This document shows, piece after piece, positions 1 to 11,400 of a stretch of DNA of 64,000 nt. The notes beneath the pieces are model-generated. The model was given only the letters and a program-made list of their open reading frames with translations, searched no databases and was not told where the DNA came from. Location: contig OX104130.1 of the NCBI GenBank assembly GCA_944470555.2, positions 52,981,491 through 53,045,490 on the forward strand. The letters are read 5' to 3'. Each line of letters starts with the position of its first letter. Position 1 is the first letter of the stretch. The stretch comes from Heterobilharzia americana. Taxonomy: Eukaryota; Platyhelminthes; Trematoda; Strigeidida; Schistosomatidae. Position numbers and translations under genes: made by a program.

Positions 1-892
1 CGCCGCACCCCAAAGGGTGCCATTGTTCCGACTGAGACTCAAATCCAGTACTCATCGCTTCGAACGCCAAAGCGTTATCCATTAAGTCTCTGGGGAAAGA
101 CGGTGTTTCTTTCTATTTGGGACTTTTTTGCTGAGTGTAACTTTCTCCCACTCAATGCTGCAATCTCCTTGTTCATTTCTTTTCAGACAAATCGTTAAGG
201 GGAGATTAGATCAAAAACTGGACATAGAATGACCAAGGAAAACCCTTTCATATTTAAGGATAAGGATAAGGAGTTCAACTAATTATAAATGGGAACAAAA
301 ACAGTGGAGTGGGGAAGACAGGTACACGCAAATGACGAGATCATTACCTTGGGCTTCAATGCTGGCCACTTTTCATTCTTACTACTCAGTTCACCCACTA
401 ATATTATAAAGTAGTTAGTTTCTCTGAAAATTCAATCTTTAACATTATTATTTTCTAAAGCGTTAAACAGTACATTAACTCACCAAACGAAGTAAACCGC
501 GCAAATTTTTAAGACCGTGCAAACGTAGAACAAACCATAATTTTAAAGCTCGAAAACGTCTTCCAAGTGATAAACTCCAATTCTAGGAAAACAACATTAT
601 AAAAGGTCAAAACATATTCATAAGCATAGTGAATTAATCTTTACACAAATTGGTCACTGGCAGACAATCGATGTAACTTTCAATTTCTCAACTCCAACCA
701 ATCTCTATCGCTTCAGCTTGTGACATAACTACTAATGTGAGTGATGCGACGCTACAGTGCCGTATATTTTACTAACACCAGCCAAAAGTAAAGTAGGTGA
801 GGATCAACAGCAAAACACCAGTATCCTGTTGGTTGCAGACACGTTTTATTGACGATTGTCAATAAACACGAAACTCGAGTCTAAGACTTCAT
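1..892. other. AT-rich sequence, no gene seen
   Basis: Probably part of intron 8 of gene B. No AADC exon 9 motif (FRSLKLWF) was found on the minus strand, and no clear repeat was recognised. Confidence 0.4.
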
Positions 893-3800
893 GCCATTAC
901 TATTATTTGTCTCTTGGGTTCCTGGTGGAACATATGGGCTTCAGTAGAACGTCGCCATTTCACTCTCTTCTCTGCAGTCTTTTCAACCTGGCTCCACAAC
1001 TGCCAGCCCAGAACCTTTCATTTCTTCCTCACACGATCTCCTCCATGTCACCCTCCGTCGTCCAACTCATCGTTTCCCATTTGGATCCCACTCGACGATC
1101 TGGACTGGTCTGGTCTGGTGCGTTATGTCCTCATATAGTCTTCTCAGTGTATGCCCAATCTATCTCCACTTTCCATATTAGACTTCTTTATTTGATTTAT
1201 AACACACAGTCATATCGTATTGCTTACTTGATGACGTTTTGAGCATAAATTATTGCTCATAATCATATCAATGTGATATGATTTATGCTCGAAACGTCAT
1301 CAAGTAAGCAATACGATATGACTGTGTGTTGTAAATCAAATAAACAAATCTTATATGGAATTAAATTATACCACAGTACCCAAGTTTTACACCTATATTA
1401 ATGAAACCATCCCCACTTTCTTCTTCCCCATATTTGTTGGGTGATAGGTTGTTGGTTGGTTCGTTGCCAGTCAGCCAACCGGAGTTCCTTGTTGCTCATT
1501 CTTATTATTCTAGCCATCTGATCTTCAGTTTCGAGAGAGCGTAGACGGCAGCTGTTGATGAATGTCTGTAGTTTGTTGGAAATGCTTTTCATAACGTGCC
1601 AAGTCTCTCTCTCAACCATTACATGAGAGCATTGACTTGACTGATATTAGCGTTGAAAATTCGAATCTTGTTCACGCTCTACACTGAGTGCAGTAAATCT
1701 CTACACTACTTTCAGGTTAATGAAGACCTGTCTTGCTTTCCGATCCTGGCTTCAACATCCTCATGTGTGTCGCCGCTTGTAGTTGAAACGATGCTGTCTA
1801 GGTAGCTAGGTGTAAGAGACAACTTGCCTTAGATTCCTCTCGTTGATGGTGCTTGTTGTTGTTGCTGTTGTTGTTGGTTGGGTATCTTCACCGCCTCTGT
1901 CTTCTCTACGTTCACCTGAAGGAGGTCCCGTCTTCACCGTCTCACATCGTCTCTTCTACCGACTTGTTAGTTTTTGCCTGTAGATCTTCGACTTTGTGCG
2001 ACACTAGACATTGGACATAAATCATCGGTGAAATCCAAATCTTCTAAGATCTTTTCATCGGTCAAACAGCGTATGCTCATCTTCTCGCTCCTCACGGTTT
2101 GTTGCATGATCCGGTCCAGTCAACCACAATCGGGAATATTATGCGTGATAGTAGACAGCCTTGTTTTGCTCCTGTCTTCACTTCAAAGGCGTCGCTTGGC
2201 GTGTGGTGTTATCGTTTGGATGTTGAATGAGGTTGAACAAGCTTTGTGTCACTAAAACGGTAATGTTGAAGAAGGTGCGAAATTACTTCTCGGTGGAATT
2301 TATCGAAGGCTTTTAAAAGTTCATGAAGTTGAGATACGGTGAAGAGTTTAATGCCCTTCTGTACTCTGTTTTATGATACTGCCTTGCGTAGCATTGCAGT
2401 TTGATGCGCAGATGATTTGTTTTTCTTGAAACCAGCTTGCCAGTCCAGGTTATATTTTGAACCCATCCACCTTTAATATCCTAAGGTTTATATGGGTTAA
2501 TATTTTGTTGGGGTGGACTGGGGTATAGGGTGATTCCGCCCTAGTTCTTGCAAAGACTTAGTTCGCCCTTCTTTGGGATGTTGCTTAGGTAGCCCTTCTT
2601 CCAATCATTGGGCAGTTACCTTTCCTTCCTTTCGAACCTTCTGTAGTGGTGGTGTGAGCATGTCCGCTGTTGTCTCTGCGTCTGTTATCAGTGCTTCTGG
2701 CGGAATCCCATCTGGCTCTGCTGCTTTCCCGCATTTTAGCATATTTATGGCGTTCAGAACTTCAGTCCTGCTTTTGTCAGAGGGTTTGTGTTCACTAATA
2801 ATTATGTGACTTGCCTGCTGATGGTATTTCTGTACGGGTTGCAGGTGGTGGTGGTGGCCGATTCAAGAGCTTTTTGAAGCGGTCAGCCCATCGTTTCCTT
2901 TGTTTCTCCTGACTAGTGGTAACTAAGTTTCTTTCACTATCTATCATTGGTTTCATCCGAGTTGATCTCTTCCCGGATAGTAACATGGTTATTTGATACA
3001 ATGTTGTCAGATCTCTCCTACCAGCCTGCAGCCTGCCCTGCTTCAATTGCCAATGTGTCGTAGAAATGTCTTTTGTCTTTGCGCGCACTCTTCTTCACTT
3101 CCTTGTCCAGTGTAGTGTTTTGTAGGTTGTGTTCAATTCCTCTTTTCGTTGTTCATCCATGCACTGCATTGGCTCATCTTCTGTTTCACCATCTTCCCCT
3201 CCCTCCTATATCAGCTTCCATGTGTTTGTCGAAATCCATTCCGTGTCTTCTTTCTTCTTCCTTCCTAACTCAGTTATGCTGATTTCCTTACACATCTCTT
3301 CCAAAGAGTTCCAGTGTCCTCCCACACAGGTTTCTTCAGGGATGTTCCTTAATATATCTCATCTTTTCCTGATGACTGACGATGTGAAGATGTCCTTCGC
3401 AGTTTCGTGCTTCAGTTCAGTTTCTGTTCTGAGTGTTGAACTTGAACTGTGGTCTATCATCACCCACTTCTTTGAATGCTTCCAACTTCACTTTGAAGGT
3501 GGGTTCCTTGCACTAGATAGTGAGTGGTGTGAACCATTTCCATCTGCTTCGCTTCTTGATCTGATCTTATGTCTAGTGGGCTGGCTGTGTCTCTACTTCC
3601 TTCAGATTGAAGTGAAGTCGATATGATTTTTCGTGTAGTGCGTTCATCTGATGAAATCAAATCCATGTCGCTTTGTGAGTTACCTAATGTTTGTATGCAC
3701 TGCCTCCATTCACTAAATCATTAAATGCGCAGAAGTCTGCAAACAGTTTTCTGTTCTCATTCATTTCACCGGGTGCTTCTCGGCCCATGGTTAGTTCTCT

Positions 3801-4610
3801 TCCTGTGTTGTCCACTCCCAGTTTGGCATTCATATCACCCATTAAAATGGATTTTGATGTAGCCATCTGGGGTAAGGTCTTATCCATTACTGATTGCAGT
3901 TGTCTGTAGAATCCCCCCTCCTTCTCTTCATCTGTATTATCTGTGGGTGCGTAACACAGCGTAACATTGTATGATTTTGACTTTCCTTCCTTTTGAGTTC
4001 AATCCATCTTGCTGTCCTGATGCTGATCGTGTAGGAGGAGATTGGTTCCCATTGCCTGAGAGCCTGAGATGCTGTTGGGAGAGGGACATCACGATAGCCA
4101 CTCGAAAACTCAGTGTGCTCGTGGTTGTCATCTGGGTGACAATATCGGAGTAGATTATTGAGTCTCCAGTTGACAGTTTGGAGAGTCCACTTCCAGTCCA
4201 TCTGCTTTCACAGATTCCTCACAGATTCCTAGCCTAGCACTTATATGCCACACCTTCTCATCTCTTTTGCAATCTGGGCAGCCTTGCCAGCCAGTCAGCC
4301 AGCTTCAGACATTGTTTGGACATCCTATGTCCCCATCCTTTCTTTTGTTTTCATCGAAAGAAGGGAAGACACATCGGCCAATTGGCTTCGTCAAGGCTTT
4401 CACCAACTGGCGTCATTTCGCCTCTCTGATTCCAGCTAGAAATAATTTTAATTTTATGTTTTATACTTCGTTTGTGCTCTGAAGTTTCTTTAGCGGTTAG
4501 ATTGGTTTTGCGCTGTAGGATTGCTAGTCGTATGCCAAAACTTCCCTCTTAATCTGGTCTTAGGACCGGCAAGTAACTAGTGAACTAGTTACCTAGGCAA
4601 GGTTATTGTT
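893..4610 (-). mobile_element. RTE/SR2-type non-LTR retrotransposon, degraded
   Basis: Antisense copy in intron 8 of gene B. On the minus strand, broken frames show, from 5' to 3': an endonuclease segment ([19 protein letters not shown] at about 3800-3860), a linker (KRSTRMKPMIDSE, RWADRFKKLLNRP at 2795-3088), and the C-terminal region (TNQQPITQQIW at 1398-1619). The 3' end (about 893-930) ends in an imperfect TAA-type tail. Many stops and frameshifts show it is dead. A 239 bp foldback insertion interrupts it at 1174-1412. Clade assignment rests on the endonuclease motif and the RKW.WIGHTLR-type tail seen in sister copies. Confidence 0.85.
1174..1412. mobile_element. foldback (MITE-like) insertion with 8 bp target duplication
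   Basis: Interrupts the RTE copy. ccactttc is present on both sides (1166-1173 and 1413-1420), and removing one copy plus the insert restores the RTE reading seen in other copies. The inner part is a long inverted repeat: about 1190-1247 is nearly the reverse complement of 1282-1345. The related unit at 34322-34420 shows this is a dispersed family. No transposase is visible. Confidence 0.7.
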
Positions 4611-4744
4611 ATGCTTATACATATAATAATAAATGGAATAAAAAACATTTCAGTTCAAATTACACTGGAAGGAACCAGTTGATTGGAGTGAAACCATAAA
4701 GGTGTTTATTCTTATCGCTACTGAGTGATGATTGAAAGGGAAAT

Positions 4745-4825
4745 GGAAATTTGGACCGCGGTCGGGTTCGAACCACCGATCAACTGAACCACGAGGTCCA
4801 ACTGCTGATCAGATTTTTATTTCAC
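4745..4825 (-). repeat. tRNA-derived SINE head
   Basis: On the minus strand a tRNA-like sequence with A-box-like tcgtggttcagttgatc and a B box ggttcgaacccg (4763-4774). No complete cloverleaf, so this is a SINE promoter remnant. Confidence 0.5.
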
Positions 4826-4903
4826 TCCAGTCACTAAGGGTTTTGCCCGACTACCATATGAACTCCTGATGCATTACCACCTCTTGATCTGGTTAGCAGT
4901 TGA

Positions 4904-4985
4904 GCCTCGTAGTTCAGTTTATAGAGTACCAGGTAGGAAACCAGGTGGTCAGTACTTCGAATCCGGCCACACTTCAAATTTCTAT
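4904..4985 (+). repeat. tRNA-derived SINE head
   Basis: gcctcgtagttcagtttata followed by a B-box-like acttcgaatcc at about 4955-4965. It is opposite in orientation to the SINE head at 4745-4825, forming an inverted pair inside intron 8 of gene B. Confidence 0.5.
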
Positions 4986-5247
4986 TTCACCTTCAATTAG
5001 CACCGAGTGGCAATACTAGGTTGCCAAACTACGCCTATCTCAGACAGTCAAAATGATATTTTAATTGTGTGAAGCCATAACTGAAATACATTATTATTAC
5101 TAAATAGTAGTGTGAACCGAAAATGAAAATTAAGAGGGGAGAGATGTACGAGATTATGATTATTCAGTGGGAAATAGAATCAACGGTTATCGTAGTAAGC
5201 TTTTGTAGATGACACTTTAAAAGCTATCCAGAAAATTACTGACTTAC

Positions 5248-5403
5248 ACGATATTCAGGCATTCCTTCAAAAGTGTGACGTAGATACAATGGATTGGCTT
5301 CGAATGCATCTGATATGATGTGATGATCACATAACCAGAGAAGTGAACAGTCGAAATTGGTAAGTAACATTTTATGAGCATTGATAGTGACTGAGTCAGC
5401 TAA
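5248..5403 (-). CDS. AADC gene B exon 8 (PLP-lysine exon)
   Basis: 52 codons from [20 protein letters not shown] to GMPEYR. Acceptor cacag, donor gtaagt, phase 0. NAHK holds the lysine that forms the internal aldimine with PLP; animal enzymes usually have HKW here, this one HKM. NFDCS matches the human LVNFDCS segment. No exon 9 was found at lower coordinates in the window. Confidence 0.94.
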
Positions 5404-8400
5404 CTGTGAATGATAAAAAGAAGAGTCTTTCAAGCGGGGGTATTAAGCTTTGTGTTTGTTACCATTACTAAGTTTTACGTAACATTGAAATGACGTTCGG
5501 AGAATTTAAAAGTGGACTGAACCTATGATGGTTGAAATAAGACCAGGACCTGGTTAGCACTTGAGTGTTGTGACATGAAGTTAGTTACACAGGCGTCATC
5601 TGAATATTTCTTTCCTCCACTAGACTTCAATTAACTTCAGACACTTAAAGCAACGCTCAGTTGGATGGCTTATTAATGGGTGTTCCAACGAATAATTTAA
5701 TCAAAACATGGTTCATCAGCCTATACTAAATAAAACATATCGGTGTGCGAATGCAGTTTCCAGTACAATTTGTCATCAGTATTTCTGTCAACATATCTGC
5801 AGTTTACTAGATAACCTAAGATACCCTACATGCACATTTACTGGTGTGTAGACACTGTACAAGGTGATGCAACCTGTTTACCTGAATTGTCTTTCATCAT
5901 AAGCAAACATCTGTGCTGGCGAATACATCTCGAAAACATGAACAGGAAAACAAGGAAGTAACATATTAGTCAGTTGTAGTTTACTTACATCTGTGCTGCA
6001 TGAGGCAAATAGGTGGTCAATTCGCAAATGACTTACAAATTGCACGATCCATGTTGATAATCCTCACAGCTGATTAGTTTTTCAACTGCCCAACTGCTGA
6101 TGAACTCAGCCTGAAAAGACCAAAACGGTCGTTCGGTATTCAGATAACTTTGATCTAGCTGACAAAATGCACAGATCAGCTTCACTGGATTCTTATTACT
6201 CAATTTTATCAGAAGTATACGAACGAGTAGTGTTCATTATTTCACTTGGCCTAACAACACTGAGATACTTCTCTCTGAACTGCAGGATCTCGACAACAAC
6301 TCTGTGTTCAAAATCGGTTTTCCCAGCAGTTATTTACAACCATGAGTGGACACTGACCTAACACTTCAATTGGACTGCAAAAATCCTTCTCATTAGCTTT
6401 ATCAATTAGGAAGCATTTTACACATAGAGAATACGGAAACTTTCAGATCAAGAACATGGATAACACCAGTTAATTTGTGTAAAGTAAAACATTAGCAGAT
6501 GAACTTCATCGTCCAAATTCTCCTCAACAATAGTCATGACAAGTGACCATTCCCATTTCAACTCAAGAAAAGCATAAGAAATCACTGACACTTGCAGAAG
6601 AGTTTTGAATTAGAGGAGATGAAAAGAACTTCAGTGTAATTCTGTCAAGTTGAACAGCGAGTTGCTACAATTTACTAATCATTGATTTGGGGATAAAGAC
6701 AAAACGTCTGACTGACTGAAGTGATTTGGAGGGTAATGTGAATTCTAAAGTATTCAGTGTATGCTAATGGAAAGAAGATTGGTTGGAGAAAATCAGGAGT
6801 TTGACGTACAGTCACATTGTTTAGAATGGAGATGTTGTAGGCTTCAATTAAACGGAGTGATAATGTTGACTTTATCAAGTTATTGCATCCAGTCTGAAGA
6901 TTAGACATTCACTATGAAATATCGAGAGATCAGAAGACATGAAACAACTATCATCCCTGATGTAGACTACTCACACTGACTATTATATAACAGTGTGCAG
7001 TTCGCCAGTCATGTCTATCTAACCTAAACATTTGTGCTTCACGTTATCATTATCTTCTCAAACCATACCATATGCAATTTCAGAATAGTCTAAGCAGAGT
7101 TAATCTGCATAGCTGTCCACATGCACAGATTTGATGAAAATTGTTTTGAAATGTTTTCTACCTAATATATGGTAAAATATTTTGTAATCATCAGATTTTC
7201 GACCATTCTCGAAAACAATGCCTAGTTTACTTCACTTCAACATTTATCCATGAAGTTTACAGTAGAAGAATTTCATAAAGTATTTGCTATGAAGGCATAG
7301 GAACTCAATGTTCAGGGTCATTAGAATTATACTAGATGCATAAACTGCAGAATCGTTCAGGTTTGTTCAATACAATTCATTTTCAAAACATTGTATTGTT
7401 TGTGAAGTGTATGTAGAGAGGAGAAAATTGATTTCTGATTTCCAGACATCCATATATATTCGGTGATAGTAGTCTTTGAAGTCTAATATGATGTATCTTG
7501 AGTTGAAGAAAATGCTACACTTACTTCGATACCCTCACCTAAATGACGAAATTCAGGGCATAGTAGTGCACTGCCTCCATAAGCTCCATCTACATGAAAC
7601 CAAATATTGTATTTCTTGCCTAAAATTAAACATACAACAACAGATTTTGTGCACTAATGAAAACGACATTGCACAAAACGGATATTATCAGCGTTACAGA
7701 AGAGAATGTCATGTTACTGACTCTAAACTTCCGATTGGTCATTTTTATTTGCATCTAGATTTATTGATCAGACTGTGCATCCAACTTCACACATTCAACG
7801 TTTCTTATTCTTTCAGAAAATGATTGATTATTGTTAGCTACTTCTAAATGACAGTATTTCCTCTGAATTCATTAGTGCACCGAATGACAAGCAGTATGAG
7901 GACTGAATTCGAACAAAGAGGAACAAAGTGACGTCATTCACTCTGTGGTGACTAGCAGTCAAATCCAGGGTGAGCGTTTTGTTCCATTTGCGAATTGTCA
8001 GCTGGATGACTCTCTCTTCCAGTGAGAACAGCATCACTTACTGGTGTGGATGCGCATCCAGATGACGAGTGCCAAATAGGAAGAAACGAGCACCCTGGAT
8101 TCCACTGCTGGCCACCATCGAGTGATCAAATAATCAATAATCAGGTAAGATAGAGTCATTCTCATAGAACTCCATATACCTACAGAGGTCAGTCAATTAT
8201 AAGTATCGACAAAGCGTTGATGTAGACTTAGAATTAAGAGACACAAAAGAAAAAAATGAAGGATCCAGCATTTCAACAACTCACAAAGTTTGGTTGATAT
8301 CCTCAGGTGGATACTTTACACACTTGATTATTTACATACTATGACGCTATCCACGGATATATGTATCGATATTGCTGTTTAAGACAACAAATGAATGATA

Positions 8401-11400
8401 GTAACGAAGAAGTAAAACATTGAACAGTCAAATTAAAGTCTGAGGGAGTTTGGGAATTGTTGTTGAAGATATGACAGACTGTAGATGAATTATGTGGTTA
8501 TGAATCTAACAGATAGCAATTACAATAAGAGGTTCAGTAATCACAGACAGAGTGTCTAAGTGAGTATTACATTGAATCCAGACAATTGTGTATAAAAAGA
8601 AATCAAGGTTGCCTTAAATCTGTAGTGTAAGAACTAGTAGATTTTAAAAAGAAGTACTTACATACAGTACCGATTCCATGAAGATCTTCAAACTCGCATG
8701 TAGATGTTGTCCCCATTGTTGCTACACACTGTCAAAAATAATGGTGTGATAAGACGAAATAAGTTTAAATTGAACAGCATCTAAGTGGAAATTACTGTTC
8801 AGAAAGTTGTTTAGTTAAAGTGTTCGCTGCCAAAGGTTTGACGGTTATAGGTCCAAATTAGTAAGAACGAATAGACATCTACTACTGAAATACTGAAAAA
8901 TTTGTAGGCAAATAAGAAAGGTCCAGAGGATAGAATGCAGTCTATTTCCAACTTTATTCAAACTTCTTCTATTTACAAGACCCATCTACGAGTTAGCTGT
9001 GAATCCCATTTCGAAGTAGTGATGGGTTTGGCCGTCTGTCATATCCAATCAATATATCTGTCTTCCTTCCTACCCCTGTTCTACACGGAGTGGGCTGAGA
9101 AAACCTGTCGGTGCAAATAGTGAGGTAATGAACAGGCAGTTATGGATGCCTCATTCATATAACTCTCCACATCATATTTGAGAGAAGAAGACTCTTGATG
9201 ATTGAAGTCAGGTTAATGCGTGATTAACTGTTAGATTTGGTAGCTCACTTCATAGAGCACCAAGCCGGCAACCTGAAGATTACTAGTTCGAGAAGCACAG
9301 TGACTCAAGATTTAATTTCAACTCCAGTTACCATATTTGTGCATCAAGAACAGTTTATTCAGGAAAACTGTACTAAATACTCTAACGCAGAGTCTAATTC
9401 TATTTGTATTATTATTATTATTATTATTATTATTAGTCCCTTGGGTTCCTAGTAGAACATAGGGCTTCAGTAGCACGTCTCCATTTCATCCTGTTCTCTG
9501 AGATCTTTTGAACCTGGTCCCACGACAGCCCAGAAGCTCTCATTTCCTCCTCGCACGACCTCCTCCATGTCACCCTCGGACGTCCAACTCGTCACTTCCC
9601 ATGGGGATTCCACTCGAGCATCTGGCCTGACGCGTGATGTCCTCCGTTGGCCTTCTCAGTGCATGGCCAATCCATCTCCACTTCCTCCTGCATATTTGCT
9701 GCGTGATAGGTTCTTGGTTGGTTCGTTCCCAGAGTTCCTTGTTGCTTATTCTTTCTGGCCATCTGATCTCCAGTAGCGAGCGTAAGCTGTGTTTGCTACT
9801 TAGAGAGCATATAAGTAGTATATGAAACAATATTGCTTTGAAACAGAATTATGTCTGACATCCAACCGGTCTAGGCTATGTACATAAAAACGATGAATAA
9901 CGGAAGGAAATGCAAAAGACAAATGAAAAAGCAAAATATACTGAAGATCATTTCATCCTGAATGTAGTATAGAGATCTTATCTACATGTACCGGGTTGGC
10001 AGTACCAAGCGTGATTTCCCAATAATCAATTACATCGATCATCATAGGTCTTGCTTACCAAGGTACATGTACATTTAAATGACTGTACTGAGTTAAGAAG
10101 CTAAATTAGGCAAGATCATTCATAGCTTTTTTAGCTTTCACACTACACTCCCAGATATGGGTCATATTTTGATGTGACGAAGTCATTTTGGGTTCAAAAT
10201 ACGACCATTTGAGATTCCAATACAAAGGCTATTTAACGTCAAAATCTCAAGCACTACATACTAGGATCAAACCAGAAGTTGGAGTAGAAATTTGTATGCC
10301 AAACAGTTTAACAAGTCCGCAATGATCTCGTAGAGTTTTCAAAAATAAACAGCCTGGTTAACTCTAATTGTTCATTACTTTGACATGACAATTTATATGA
10401 GAGTATAGAGTTGTTGAGAATTGATAAGTTGTTTTTGGGATAGAACATATATTTGAGTTCCTGATAAAATTTTTCTCAAATTCTTTTCAGGTGATAGGTG
10501 AATCGAAAACATAACAGTCAATGTCTATTTATTTGTTGGTGGTGGAAGTGTATGATAATTTAAACCTTAAAAATTGGAAAAAGAACACTGAAAGTGTAGT
10601 AGTGGATAAAGCTCTGCGTTGTAAGCGAGGGTTACCGGGTTCGAGCCTCAGTGGGGACAATATCACTCACTGGGGCACAGGTGCATCCAGCTGACGAGTC
10701 CAAAATAGGACGAAACGCGCGTCCTGGATTCATCTGCTAATCAACAAGATCAATAGAACATCGACGGATTTCAGTGCAGTCACTGTTATGAGGAGTAAAA
10801 CATGTCACTGTCAGTAAATACAAGAGATCACTGATAGTTTGAAAGATAGAAGGATACCTTGATGTTATTCATCTCTCATTGTCATTTATTTATATTTTAC
10901 TATAAGGGCCATGTATTCTTGATGTACACAAACTAAACTATCACTACTGTTTAGTTCGTGGGCCTCGGAAATAAGCAGTCACTTGACGACAAAAGTTCTA
11001 CCCATCAGACACCCAACGCAAAGCAACTTCGAGGATACACTGAGTTATCTTTCCTAAAATCGGAAAAACTCGATACTCGAATTGAAGTGGTTAAACTTAC
11101 GCTTCAATCCAATCAACGATGGGCAGTTGCAAGCTATGCTAAAAATCTGTATCCGTTAAGCAAGCAGTGGCTGTCGCCAGTCAGTAACCTAATCGATAAT
11201 GTTCAAAAGTTTAAAACGGCAGATGCTCGGTTCGAGCTTCAGTGAGGACAAAATCACTCACTGACAGGCAAGAACATCCATCTGACAAGTCCAAAATATG
11301 ACGGAACGTGCACCAGAGATTTCACTGCTAGCCGTTATCCATAGTAAGTATCAAACTGATATCACAGGCAACCAAGCTTGCAGTGTCTTTCTAGACGTTA

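Noticed and set aside
856..4482. Many plus-strand open frames
   Set aside because: They are antisense shadows of the minus-strand RTE retrotransposon, whose own motifs are readable on the other strand.
4745..4985. tRNA genes
   Set aside because: B boxes are present, but no complete acceptor stem or anticodon arm could be drawn; these are SINE heads.
7476..7823. 115-codon plus-strand frame, repeated at 47063-47272
   Set aside because: It is the complement of AADC exon 7; the real coding strand shows the HVDGAYGG motif.
10958..11245. 95-codon plus-strand frame
   Set aside because: It runs into a decayed hammerhead SINE at its 3' end and has no family resemblance.
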